Both the position numbers and the translations under genes were made by a program. DNA of 64,000 nucleotides from Isochrysis galbana. Its lineage: Eukaryota > Haptophyta > Isochrysidales > Isochrysidaceae. Location: assembly GCA_018136815.1 (NCBI GenBank), contig CM030931.1, forward strand, positions 981,511 through 1,045,510, read 5' to 3'. Shown here piece after piece: positions 21,811-33,332 of the stretch. The notes under the pieces were generated by a model. The model was not told the origin of the DNA and did no database searches. It saw only the letters and a list, made by a program, of their open reading frames with translations. Position 1 is the first letter of the stretch; every line of letters begins with the position of its first letter.

Positions 21811-22227
21811 TCGCAAAACATATTTTATATGTGTAGGCACGAGACACGTGCGAAAAGCCGGAGGGGGGAACTCTGCATGCGCAAAAGGGGGGGAACTCTG
21901 CGGGGGCGTGGGGATCTACACCCGCGGAGGGGGGAAGCTCTGCACGCGCGGAGGGCACAACAAAACTCCCAGGGGTCCCACCTGTCGCCACGAAAATCCT
22001 CGCCAAATAAAAATGGTGCGATTTTCCTTCCCCGAGCTGCTAGTAGTAGCCAGATGCTTTGATCAAGAGTTTCTTTTTACAACAGACATTCTAAAAATCA
22101 TAGCAGAGTTTCTGAGGTGTTCTAGTAGTAGTATGTTACTAAAGCGATATTGGGAACAAGAAGAATGTGCAAAATGCCGCATTCTGTGCCATCACCATGA
22201 GAAAAGATGCAAGCAGACGAATAATCG
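21811..22227. other. Short GGGGAACTCTGC repeats and unassigned DNA
   Basis: Positions 21855-21955 hold three units around GGGGGGAACTCTGC followed by GCG-rich spacers. Then GCCACGAAAATCCTCGCCAA (21980-22000) resembles 54180-54210. An ORF at 22014-22309 partly overlaps the SET-like gene antisense and is not called. Confidence 0.4.
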
Positions 22228-23786
22228 TCATGCAACTTTCTTGCGTTTGGGGAACATCGAAGTGATCGTTCCCTGGCCGCGAAAACGCTTGTCATGTTGG
22301 TCTGTATAAGGAGCCGCCTCTTTGATCCCTAAGGCTCCCTTTCGTCGATCCACCAAAGCTTCATCATCCCTGCAGACCACTATAAGCGGCCCCGATCTCC
22401 GAAAGGCAGGCCGGCGGATAGGCTGCATGTCTGGATTATGCCAGCCAGGGAGTTGCGGCCAGCGGGCTTCCTCGTCAGTGGAAGCACACAGCTCGTCCGT
22501 TGGAATATCATACAATTGTGGAGCAGGTTTGTGCTTGGAGCTCGGGTAATTGCGCTGATAGCTCACACCATAGTCGACAGTCAGCTCGGCTACCTCCGAA
22601 TACTGACGCCTTGTAGTAGCATAGAGAATCATTCGCTCACTCAGTTCGTGCATCGTTCCCCCATTATCATGGCCAATCGGGGCTACAATGTGCTCGGCCC
22701 ACGCTTCTCTTGCACCTTCAGGTTGGCGCAACCCGTGGGCAATAAGAAGGGGATCGCCATTGGGTAAGATGCGTGCGTACGCCTGATCGCGTATGAGACA
22801 GGAAGTTAGCGACTTAGCCATTTGCTTTCGTAGATAGCGAGAGTTCACGAGTGCGTACGGGATGCCCGCAGGTGCAGAGGGCTTTAAGTACGAAAGGGTG
22901 GGGGTATCCGCGCAAGCACATCTCAACCCATGACCCTACTTGAGTTACCACACCTGGATCATTTTCGTCGTCGGAGCCGTATTTGCGGCTGGCTCGTTTA
23001 TCATGCCGGTGATGCTGATAAAATCGGCGAACGCAGGGTGGGCGTTGATGAGCACGTGACCCTCCTAACAAGGGATCGCAGACATGTGAAAAAGAATCGG
23101 CCACCAACAAAGTTGGCGGGGTGGCCAAGGTCGTGGCGTCTGACCTCTTTCCGCCATATGTTTGCAACATGAGTAGCGAGATGTCGATCAGCATGATGAT
23201 GTTCGTTGTGCAGGAGAAGAAGCTGCCACAAGTGAGCACGGTTGCCAACTAATCCGAGTACATGTTGGACATCCTTGCTTACCAAGTAGCAGCACTCAGC
23301 CCGCCCGGCGTCAACCGTCTGCACGCCGCGCCGAAAAGCATTGGCCGCGCTAGGGTGAGCCACCTGGAGCAGCTCTGTCTCGGGCGATAGGCGTTCGACA
23401 GGCGCACCGCGATTCTTGACGGCGTTCTCCGGAATTGCACACAGGCCGTCTCGCACATACCTCGTGTGTCCATTCGCGTTTGAGACTTCACCGGCAGATA
23501 CGGCGACGAAATTGCCATGAAGCACGCGCAAGAGTAGTTTGAGCATATGGACATCTTGGACAACGGTCTCCAGACCCAGGTAGGGAAATAGCACTGGAAT
23601 GCTCAATGAGTTCCAGTCGAGGCGAAATGTGTTGCGAGGATACACCCCCCACCCCCCACCTTCGAGGTGTGACTTCCTCACAGAAAGCTCGTCCCATACG
23701 CCATCGACGGACGGCAGCAAGAGAGCATAGACGGTGGGATTAGGCTCCGCGCTTGTGTCGCGCTGGAGAACGACGTACACGAGCAT
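22228..23786 (-). CDS. SET-domain-like protein (putative lysine methyltransferase)
   Basis: Three exons (23786-23283, 23064-22954, 22881-22228) with phase-0 introns of 218 and 72 nt give 422 residues. The N-terminal part carries SHLEGGGWGVYPRNTF, which fits the SET-N pattern (GxGWGV). Exon 2 has FADFISITGMINEPAANTAP, the place where SET proteins put their cofactor-side loop. Exon 3 has AELTVDYGVSYQRNY, matching the conserved E-L-x-x-D-Y-G of SET-C. These three motifs in order are the evidence; the classic N-H-S/C motif is not clear. If active it would use S-adenosylmethionine to methylate lysine; the substrate is unknown. The last 90 residues are basic and unassigned. The exon 2/3 acceptor (CTTAAAG) is chosen because the frame requires it and is the weakest call. 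Confidence 0.6.
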
Positions 23787-24120
23787 GCGACCTGACTAGC
23801 GAGGGCCGACAGCCAGATGTGTCGCTTTGCTTTTCTCCCGCTGCAGCGACCTTCGTCACTGCCGCGAAAAGATCATGTCACTCGCTCCCGCCATTTTCTC
23901 AACGCGTCTCAGATAAGGGGTGCCACGTCTAAAGTACACTGGATTCTTTTAATCTTTTACTGCTACTAATAGTAATGAGCATAAGTAGTGCTCCTGCTAC
24001 TCCCACTAGCCTTGCGCCAACACTGCAGGCCACGATGCACATGACCGCATTAGAATGCAAGGCACAAAACTATGCACCTGATTATAACTCCCCCCTCGCA
24101 GGTGCCCAGCTCCCGTGAGT
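23787..24120. other. SET-like gene 5' flank and a divergent repeat A copy
   Basis: Positions 23950-24120 align loosely to family A (CTACTCCCACTAGCC and TATAACTCCCCCCTCGCA). Confidence 0.45.
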
Positions 24121-24510
24121 AGGGCGGTCAAACAGTGTTTTTTAATTAGGGCGGTCAAACAGGGCTTTTAACTTCTAAGGGTGAAAATTCACTAAGTCAA
24201 GATTGAGGTTTTATCACGAGATCTTAGGATATGCTACTGGAAATGGGTATATTAGGCAGAATCTAATGAGAAATATGCACATTTTCGACGCAATTCGCAA
24301 TTCAACACACAGACCCAAAAACCAAAAACGTTTTCGCGCTCGTGCGAAATCGACGTCGACCACAAAAGTGCACCGCAGGTCGCGCTGTGCGACGCGCGCC
24401 TGCGTTCCCCGGGCACGGTTGCCCCCGGGCAGGCAGTACAAAACCCTGCGCAGGCGCACCGCGTCGCCTGCGCCCTCGCGCCCTCCACCTCGCCAGGCCC
24501 ACCCCTAGGT
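24121..24510 (+). mobile_element. Ends of TAGGGCGGTCAAACA elements
   Basis: Two termini in tandem, at 24121 and 24149. The second continues as an inverted copy of 10500-10905, including TTCACTAAGTCAAGATTGAGG and AATATGCACATTTTCGACGC. The copy breaks off at about 24510, where LINE sequence begins, so one element is truncated against the other. Confidence 0.65.
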
Positions 24511-26231
24511 GGGGCCCTTCCTCGGTGTCGTTTTTCAGTGGGAGTTCGGGGTGTTTTATCCATTGTAACCTACGCCCGGTGCGCGCGTTAGTCCACATTA
24601 TTTTGTCTACGGCTCTTTTGACGACCGTGTGGAACCATCTGGGAGCCGCTAGTGTTTGTAACCAGTATCTCGGGATAGAGAATATTAGGAAGTTGGCTAC
24701 TTTTGTTTTGCCGTGTATTGATAGGTTGTTTGTGAGCGGCATGTATATGGTGGCCTTCTTTTCTATGTTGTCGACTAGCTTCCGCCAAAATCCCTTAGTG
24801 GCTTGCGCCCCTCCCAGGGGGACTCCTAATATGGTTGCGTGTTCGCTCCCTTTTAGCCACTTGTACCTTCTAAATCTAGCGGGGGGGTGTTTTCTCTTAA
24901 GAGACCCCATCCTCAGTCCTTCAAATTTTTGGTCGTTTGGCTTGCCGCACGAGGCCGCTGCGTACCTTTCCACCCATTCGAGTGATCGTGCGAGGCTGCC
25001 ATAGTCGGCTGCAAGGAGTTGAGTGTCGTCCGCGAATTGGCTTATCTTCAGTTCGGCTCCGTTCACCACGATTCCGTCTATGTCTTCGTCTTCGTTTATC
25101 GCCCGGGTGAGGGCCTCCGCCGTTAAGAGGAAGGCCAGCGGTGACAGTGGGCATCCTTGGGGGACGCCGCTCGCCACGTTGAACGGGAAGCTTCTGCCTC
25201 CGTTTGCTTTGATGTACCGAATGGGTTTCGCTTCGGAATTCGTGAGGGCTCTCGCGTATCTGCGGAAGCGGAAGTCTTCTCCGAACTTTAGTTTTTCGAG
25301 GACAAGGCGGTAGAATTCCCAGTTGACTCTGTCGAAGGCTTTCTCCCAGTCTAGCGCTAAGAGCAGTCCGGGTTCGCCCGTCTCGTCTAGGTAAGCTTGC
25401 GTAAGCTGCAGGAGGTGGGTGGCTTCGCCTATCAAGCGTTTCGGGACGAAACCCAGTTGATCCTTCGATATTATGTTTCCGATTACCGTTTTCAGTCTAT
25501 TCGTAAGTATTTTAGCTAGAATCTTATAGTCACTCTGCAGAAGCGTGATGGGTCTGTAGTTTCTGGGGTCGCGTGTGTCGCCTTTTTTGTACAAGAGAAT
25601 TATGTCCCCTTCCCTCATGGATACTCCCAGATATCCCTGGTTTAGGGCTAGATTCAGGACTCTTAGGAAGTCTTGTTTTACTAGGTCTATGAAACTTTTA
25701 TAGAATTCCGCCGGCAGCGCGTCGGGTCCCGCGCTCTTGCCGCTGCCTATCTGCGCTATGGCGTCTTGGAGTTCCTCCATCGTGATTTTGCCTTCTATTG
25801 CCTTGCTATCGTAGGCGTTCATCGGGTTCGCTTCAAGTGCCGCCTCCAGCTCGGGGTCTCTTACATTGTCCCGTTCCTGGTATAGCCATACGTAGTATCT
25901 CCTTAATTCTCTGCGTATCTCCGCGTCCTCCGCGGTCGTGTGTCTCATGGCTCATGGTCTCGTCTGGAGCGTTCTAGTCCTTAGTGATGTACAGTTCCGG
26001 GATCGCGCTGTTCGAGGCTCGGGATTGAAATTTTCGGAAGAATTCTTTTGTCATTCTCTCTTCGTGTTTGAGCGAGTCGAAGCTTTCTTTGGACGTTGGC
26101 CTAGATGTTTTGCGGATTGCGTCGATTTCGTTATTGAGTTCGCGCATCGTATCGAGTTTCCTGGCATTGGGCTCTCCGTCGTTCAGTTCTATCCCAAATG
26201 ACAAACTCATCAGAGTTTCTGAGCCCCGCAT
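24511..26231 (-). mobile_element. LINE fragment with reverse transcriptase domain
   Basis: The minus-strand frame 25948-24511 encodes a non-LTR reverse transcriptase. It has GKSAGPDALPAEFYK, LLYKKGDTRDPRNYRPI, KDQLGFVPKR, ALDWEKAFDRVNWEF, GVPQGCPLSPLAFLLTAE, ISQFADDTQLL (the catalytic F-A-D-D) and the thumb-side ILGVPLGG. The upstream part of ORF2 lies at 26231-25974 in another frame (EERMTKEFFRKFQSRASN), so there is a frameshift near 25970. The endonuclease domain is absent upstream, and the zinc-knuckle and tail are lost downstream at the junction with the TIR element. RT codons are otherwise open, so it was probably active not long ago. Confidence 0.88.
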
Positions 26232-27007
26232 CTACACACATTCAGGCGCGGACGGAGCACGAATTAGTCGACTTGGGCAAGGTGGCAAGGTGGCCGCCAC
26301 GCTCGCGGATCAGATCCGGAACGCCGGGTCACGGGCCCCCCCAAAGCAGGTTCCGCGTGTCAGCACTCTTACTTTCTCTTAGTTAGGGCTTAGGGCCTCT
26401 GTGGGTATGGGTATGCAGAGTGTGAGATAGAGATAGAGACCCCAAAGCGCTCCCAATTCAGATGCTTGCCGTGCAACAATGGGGCCGGCGCGTACTACCA
26501 TCTTCAGTGCTTTTTTGCGTGCCACCGGTGTCATCGGCAGTAGTCGGAGGTTTTTCTGCGTTTTTGTACACTTTTGCGATTTCGCCGTTTTCGTGACTCT
26601 AAAAAAGCTTTGTGAGCTCATGTACATTTGCCATGCTGCTTAGGGGAATCCAGTCTACCTATGTGCAAACCCCTCAGCTCAAATTTTGAGTGCCCCGACC
26701 CCCCCCCTGCCGAAATGAGAGCACCTGAAAAGCCGTTTTTAGGTATGTACCAGGGTTAAGAAGTTTTTTTTTCCTACTCGAACAGAGAGAGGGGCGGGAG
26801 GGGGGGGAGGGGGGGAGGGGGGGGAGGGAGAGAGGAGAGAGTGACAATGTATTTTCGTCTACTTTGAAACAGCGAACAGCGACCTCCAGCCCCGGCCATC
26901 ATTGCCTCGTAAATTTACAGAGTCTTCTCCAGTTACTAAATGGTTTCTTCACTGCCACCTCGATCCTCCCTCCTCGTCAGTTTCGGCCGTGAGCGTGAGC
27001 ACGAGCA
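26232..27007. other. 5' flank of the CFAP157-like gene
   Basis: AT-balanced sequence with a G-rich tract at 26782-26832 (repeated GGGGGGAG). TTAAGAAGTTTTTTTTT at 26757 looks like a stray LINE tail. No ORF is supported. The promoter probably lies in the last 150 bp. Confidence 0.4.
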
Positions 27008-30000
27008 ATGGTGGCCCTCGGTGTGGTAGGCCCCGCTATGGAGGACTACGTTGGCGCGTTGCTTGATGGTTCGTCGGGGGTCAAGCTAAGCCATGAGGAG
27101 ACTGCTCTGGGCCAGCAACTCCTGAGCGAGCTTAAAGAGCGGCTTCGCCAGTACGAGGAGGCCATGGCAGGGCTTGTCGAGCAGAAGGCTGAGCTCAAGC
27201 AGGCTCTTTTAGTGCAGCAAGCGGATCAGAAGGACGTCTTCGAATACCTAAAGGCAGAGTTGCTGAAGAAGACCGACGAGGTGCGTGCGCTAGAGAGCCG
27301 CCTCGCCGAGCTTCGCCAGCAAAGTGAGTTGCAGGCAGCACTCCACGAGCAAGCGATCCAGGCCGCCACTGACAAAGCAGAACTGGAGCGCGCCGAGCTC
27401 AACGAATTGGTGCACACGCAGAAGGAGGCCCTGGAGAGGGTAAGCCCCCAGCGCAAGGCTCATGTGCATCTCGCCCCAGTCACCCGCACCCTCCGACTTG
27501 GTGCAGCAAGTATGGCCAGTGGAAACCCGCGTCTACTGTAAAAGTCTTCTAGTGCGACTGCTACCCCTCAGCCCTCCTCTCCCCACGCCCCTACAGGTGC
27601 GGCGCTTCCAGGGAAGACAAGAGAGCATCGAAGCGGAGCTTTCCGAGCACAAGGAGCGCTTGAAGCGCGAGGCGCAGCGACACAACGCCCTGGTCAGCGA
27701 CCTTGAGCGTAAGCATGTGCAGGTGCAATATTTAATGCACCTCGAACATGGCAATCCTGCCAAGGCCGGTCCAGACGGATAAGCACCAGGAATGAATGGA
27801 GCCACGTACTGCCGACTGCTTCTTTCATTGTCGATAGAGGGTCCCATAGTGGCTGCGGATGCACGGACGTCCTGGATCGTGCGAGGAGCGAGCTTCGGGG
27901 CGGCGCGGATTTGCAGCAAACATTGAGTCCGACAACTCAGAGACTGCAAACACCCAGGGGACCACAAGCTCACCAAAGTTCGCCCCCTGCGCCGTGATAC
28001 ATGCAGGAGAAAGACAGGTTGAAGAAAGAAATGCTTATGAGGCTCAGGGAAACTAAGGCCAATCTACTTCGCATGACCGACAGTCATGTGAGTGTCGCCA
28101 CTCATGCAAGCTCCCATGTACATCGAATCACATGTAGCTCGTGTTGGGGGGCTTGGGAACGAGCCGGATTGGAAGCGCAAGGCGAGCCGCTTGATCGTCT
28201 GGAAACAGGATTCATTAATGGATTCTACAACCGCCACGTATGCCACTAGCTGTATTGTCCGTGCGGTCAGCGTCAAAGTGCATCGCTTCATCCTCCGACG
28301 TTGAACCATCCTCGTTTGTTCCCATCGCAGCTAGATACAACTACAAAGCGCACCATCGCCGAGAACGAACAAATGTCATCGGAGCTCGCTTGGCAGGTCG
28401 GCTGCCGCGCGTATGGCGAGACGTGACTTGCGGCGCTGTAATCACCGAATTTATCGCATTATCGTCTTCTGCACCTTCCCTACAGCTCTACGGCCAATTC
28501 TTTGTGCACAAGGCCGCAGTAGGCTAACCAACCACTACATCCCTTTGCCACAATCTGTGACCATGGCCAAAGATTGTGACGATGTGTGCACATGGCCTAC
28601 CTCGTTTGAGTATGGCCATTCGACCTCAGACTTGAAACATCCTCTCACCCCTGCATCCCAACAGTCCCGTGAAACCGAGAAATTGCTGGACAAGAACGAC
28701 AAGTTGGTAAGTTTTGTCCACTACACATTGACTCGTTTGAAAATGTGTTGGATAGCGATTATTCTCAGAGCTCTGGACTTTGTGTTCATGGCGTGGAGCA
28801 TGAAGTCGCCGAGGTCCAGCGCGTCGCATTGCATCCTTTGCACGAAGCCGCCCATTCCCTAGCAGCTGCTCACACATCCCCCCGTATCGCTTCCCGCCTT
28901 CACATGCAGTCTGCATCAAACCAAAGCTTGCGACGCGAGTTATCGATTTACGAGCAAACACAAAAGGAACTAACAACAAAGGTGTCGTCTTTGCCTACTT
29001 TGTCCAGCTTTGTATGCGGGTAGCTCATCGCCGACCTGCCATTTGGGCTCAGATGCACATGGCGCTCAAGGAGCGTCAGGTTCGGTGCAAGCTACGCGCT
29101 GATCTTGACATCCCGCACCATGTTGGCCTTGTAGATTCATGGATACCAAAAGACAATCAAGGCGCTGCTAAGCCGGCTGAACAATCTCGACGCCAGCCAG
29201 CGAGCCCAAATGCAAGCATTCCAATACGAGGTACGTTTCCGGCATCTCGACAGTCTACGTGATCTGTCGTACCCTCACGCGTGCAAGGTGGCACTATAGC
29301 CCACAGCGGACCTCTACACTTCCGGGCGGCCTCGCATACCCCGCAACCCCGCACATTCTCTGTCTCAGGAAGAGGAGCAACAGCGCGAGAAGGCTGAGGA
29401 CCAGCAAAAAATTGAGGTGCGGCCAAGCAATATGTGTTAGACTTGTTGACTAGGCGTCCGCGGGATAGCTCTCTCCACGTTGCGGCGTGATCCGAGCCTT
29501 GGACGCATGCTGGCCTACTTGCAAACCAGTTGGCATCCACCGATTTGTTTGCGGTTGGTTGAGTCGTTAAGGTAGCAAAAGGTGTGCATTTCAGGCGAGG
29601 AAGTGAGATATAAGCGGGCAGCATGACGCGAGTCGTCCTCGCATGACCGCATTCGTATTGATGTTGTCAGATGATTGTTCACCTCCGAGAATATCGCTCA
29701 CGACCCAGTCCCCCTCATACGTACATAGGCTTTGGAGGACGAGGTCCGACGGCTGCAAGCTCAAGTAGAGGTAGAACGCTTGCCATCCCGTGACCGGGCT
29801 TGTTACGCCGCGGGCACTTTGCTAATAAGTGATGCCACCACCATGTTGCGGCCCGTGAACACCCTCCCTTTGACCCAATCGACAGGCCGCACAAGGACAG
29901 GCGCGGTCAGCGGCAACGATGTATGAGGACATGGAGAAAAAGCACCATCGGGCGCTTATATTTCAGGTGGGTTTTCCGGACTTTTGCGCATCTGGTGCTC

Positions 30001-30996
30001 TAGGGATGACTTTCGCTGTGCACTAGGGGCGACTTCAGCTCTTTGGCACCGTTGGCATGCTTCACGAATGGCCTCTCCGAATACTTCTATGGCGCCGTCG
30101 GTCATGTCCTCCAGCTAGTCGCGATTGCGCACCGACATGAGGCGACCTGCCGCACCTGTCACAGAATGATGCGGTAAAGTTCATCACCCGCTGCTTAGAA
30201 GACATCTCGGAGGGTGTTGGACAATTACAATCAGGCGGCAGCACTTTCGACCATCTCACTCTTTCGACCCTCGACGCTTCGGGTAAGTTACCCCGTCCAT
30301 GGTATTAGCCCCTATTAGCTACACCACTACGCACTTGTTCTATCCTAGCGCTGAGGACAATGCGGGCTTTTTGCTCTATTGGCCTGCCATTGTATCAATG
30401 TACATTCGTTTGGTTCCGCATTGGCAAAACACTACTCCGCAATCCATGGCTGGGCCTCCCGTTTGGGCGTGGAAGTTCAGCTGAATCCCAAAAGCTCATT
30501 CCACTCTCGATGTATGCATAGATCGCCAACGTGTCATGCAATACGTCGGGGAGCAACTTCAGGCGTATCAACAGCAGCTACGTGAGTTAGAGCTGCAGGA
30601 GCAATGGCAGCACCATACCACTGCAGGCAAGTAAAGAATGAACCAGCTCTTGAGAGATGGCAATCACGCCCCTATGACCGTTGCGATTGGCTCTCTTGAT
30701 TCAGGTTCCTCGTGCTTGCCTCCTATCATGGCTCGGAGCCCTGCAGGTGTGCGGCTCGAGTAAGCGATAGATTGGAGCTCGGACGCAACCCATCCAGCCC
30801 TAAGCACAAGGTGGTAGGCAAGAGGTGGGGAATTGCATTCCTTCTCAGGACACCTGGTTCGTGCCCTTCTTTCGCCTCGCTTGCAGGTGGAGGTGGTGGG
30901 CAATGGTCGCCCGCCAAGTCAAGCTCGGGAGGAGGGGCGTGCTCTACGGCAAATGGAAGCGTGTTCGGGCCGACGCGCACTGTGCGGGCAAGATGA
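27008..30996 (+). CDS. CFAP157-like cilia/flagella-associated coiled-coil protein
   Basis: Fourteen exons, about 475 residues: 27008-27439, 27597-27722, 28007-28087, 28331-28396, 28665-28706, 28910-28981, 29053-29079, 29153-29230, 29369-29416, 29729-29770, 29886-29966, 30165-30282, 30522-30626 and 30887-30996. The spliced protein is almost all coiled coil. It carries the core typical of CFAP157: KDVFEYLKAELLKKTDEV in exon 1, then EKDRLKKEMLMRLRETKANL, DTTTKRTIAENEQMSSEL, SRETEKLLDKNDKL and ASNQSLRRELSIYEQTQKEL. CFAP157 is needed for axoneme and basal-body function. The first eleven introns are all phase 0. The last intron is GC-AG (GCAAGT donor at 30627); without it the protein stops at 30634. 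The 27-nt exon 7 and the 42-nt exons 5 and 10 are short but keep frame. Related BBOF1 proteins are an alternative family. Confidence 0.82.
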
Positions 30997-31299
30997 TTGC
31001 ATCGCTTTATCTTGATGAACACTTGTCGCGGGATTGCTTCAGCTACTTTGAAGAGAGAACTCAGGCGATCGACGGTCGGGGGCAACACTGGTGACAAAAG
31101 AACACATGTTTGACAATCAAGTAAAGGTGTGATGAAGCTACTGTCACAAAAAATCCACGTTTTCGGGAAGCAAGGAGACCCTCACTCAGCACCCTCCGAT
31201 CCCATGTGCCATCGAATGTCCCCACCTCTTCACTCTTGGTGCGCAGTACGTCCGGGCGCACAATGTGCACATTACAGAAGGTAAGGTAATAAAAAACAT
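30997..31299. other. 3' flank of the CFAP157-like gene
   Basis: No ORF or repeat is supported. The end (31292-31318) has ACATCTGAAGATTCCGGGC, a LINE 3' UTR-like motif. Confidence 0.35.
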
Positions 31300-31840
31300 C
31301 TGAAGATTCCGGGCTATACACCTACTATCCTATAATAATAATGAAACAACTGAGCGTTAGCACCACTACTCCCACTAGCCCGGTACTATCACGACACCCC
31401 TCAGCGCACCTGCCCGTGCGCCTTGACGTGTGTTGTCACTAGACACATACGCATATGCACCCCTACGAATCTCCCCCCTCGCAAACCCCCGGCTCCCATT
31501 ATAACTCCCCACAAGCTACAATGAGGGGCAAAACCCATTGAGGCGGACGGACATACGTCGGGCGAATCTCCGGGAAAAAGCACCGGGGGGGGGGGGGGGG
31601 GGGGGGGACCTCTCGTCAAAAAAGAAGAAAGGCCCTTACAGCTCTCGCCGCGAGCGATCCTCGAGAAATAAGAGACTGCGCCTCGAGGTACCTGCCACAA
31701 GGGTCCCCATAAGCGTCTTGAGCCTCTCCCTCCTCATCCCCCTCCTGTCGCCAGCCGCCCCTCTCCGCCCGCTTGCTAACGCAAACGGGGCTTGTTTCTC
31801 ACCACACTCCATCGGGGGGGTGCAAATCCCCCACCAAGCT
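31300..31840 (+). repeat. Composite repeat A + SINE-like + partial F
   Basis: Same order as 20105-21118. Family A covers 31300-31590, then a poly-G run of about 22, the CTCGAGAAATAAGAGACTGCG block, and the family F start GCTTGCTAACGCAAACGG to 31840, where LINE sequence takes over. Confidence 0.65.
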
Positions 31841-32220
31841 GAGGATCGCGCACGCTGTCCAAGAGACCGAGGAGCGAGGCAAAGAGGACGAATAAAACAC
31901 CGATACAACCAGCAAGGGAGGGCACCACTAGAGGCACTGCGATCTAGACGAGACCCAACCACCAAAACACGGCCGAAAGGACGTGACACACGAGAGAGAA
32001 AGACCAAAAGGCCTGCCCGGACCCCACACTCCAAACCAGACCTCAGGTAGTGCACCGAGGCCGGACCCCGGAAACCAAAGAAAAAGGAAAGAAGGGTGGC
32101 AGGAGAGGAGGTGGAGGGAGGGAAGATAAGTAAGGGCGATGGAAATAGAGATGGAGAGTCCTGTAGACGCGGTAGGAGTATAGCCCAGAATCTGCAGATG
32201 TTTTTTTTTCGGGGGATATA
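31841..32220 (+). mobile_element. LINE 3' end (second 3' UTR type)
   Basis: The final ORF2 residues (KLRIAHAVQETEERG) are followed by GGTAGTGCACCGAGGCCGGA and CCCCGGAAAC, then GTAGGAGTATAGCCCAGAATC and a T run. This matches 40980-41395 and, inverted, 1340-1500. Confidence 0.65.
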
Positions 32221-32933
32221 CCGCAGAAGCGACAACACGTGGGGTCATCCGTAAATCTATTCGCCGTCGCTATCCTCTATCCTCCTATGGAGGAAGTGCT
32301 TGAAGTGCATATATATATATATATGTTACCCCCCAGGAGCCAACGCCCCCCAGGAGCTCTCGGGGGCCCCCAAGAGCTATCGGGGGGGAATTTTCTCCCG
32401 ATCGCCAACAGCCCCACCGAGAGCTATCGGGGGACCGAGAAAATCCCCCGAGAGCTATCGGGAGATTTTACGTCCCCCGGGGAGCTATCGCGTTTTAAGG
32501 TCGGCCCCCAATAGCTATCGGGGGCGAAAGGCGGCCCCCGATAGCTATTGGGGGGAAAACGACGGGCGCCGATAGCTATTGGGGGAAAACGACGGGCGCC
32601 GAGAGCTATCGGGGGGCTGTCCTCGAGCCCCCAGGCGCTATTCCCCCCCGTAAGCTGTCAGGGTGCCTGTCCCATTTCGCTGGCAGTCACCTCGTACTCT
32701 GTCTCTGTTCATACCTCAATCTTACGGTGCTGTTACGATCAATCTTATGGTCGTTCTTATGGCGGTGCCTTGCGACTTTTCGACACTACAACGAAACTCT
32801 CGTCGGTGAGAGTATGGAGATAAGGGTGTTTATTCGAGAAAACGGGTGTTTGTGGAATAAAACGCTGGCGGCAACTCACCCAGGAAATCCTTTCTTCTTC
32901 TTCATATCGCACTCTCTCTCGCTCCCGCACCGC

Positions 32934-33332
32934 ATGTCACAGATGACGCCCTCACCCCTTCTCAATGCCCCTTCCGCTGCTGCAGGTGTGACACCGCAGC
33001 AGTGGGAGGAGGCAAAGAGACTGTTTTATCAGCTGGTGGCTGATTTCAAGAGCCGCGCAATGGATGCCGCAAAACGTGCTGAGATCGTCCACCTTCTCAA
33101 GAACTGGGACGTGCTCGATGCCAAGCAGCGGCGTCTCTACGGGGAGGGCAACCACAACTATTGGAAGAGCAAGTACGAGCTCGCGCCCACGCTGCCCAAC
33201 AAGCCAGCAACTCTCCTCTCCAAGGCCACTGGCAAGCGCGTCGTGGTGTACGAGGAAGCCTTCGACGCAGTGAAGGTGGTCCACGAGAATAGTGAGTGCG
33301 CCCGCCTCCCCCCACCCGACTCCGCACACTGA
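32934..33332 (+). CDS. ORF inside the TIR element, possibly integrase-associated
   Basis: 132 residues starting MSQMTPSPLLN. A predicted helical segment (WEEAKRLFYQLVADFKSR) is followed by NYWKSKYELAPTL and VVVYEEAFDAVKVVHEN. The order Y-x-K/L-KYE ... V-x-E-E-x-F-D-x-x-x-x-x-H is reminiscent of the region that precedes the zinc-binding integrase head in KRBA2-like and Ginger/Gypsy-type integrases. This resemblance is from memory and weak. The frame reaches a GTGAGT donor-like site at 33291, exactly where homology would be expected to continue, so a second exon may exist beyond the minisatellite; I could not find it. It may also be a truncated transposase. Confidence 0.45.
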   Translation: MSQMTPSPLLNAPSAAAGVTPQQWEEAKRLFYQLVADFKSRAMDAAKRAEIVHLLKNWDVLDAKQRRLYGEGNHNYWKSKYELAPTLPNKPATLLSKATGKRVVVYEEAFDAVKVVHENSECARLPPPDSAH

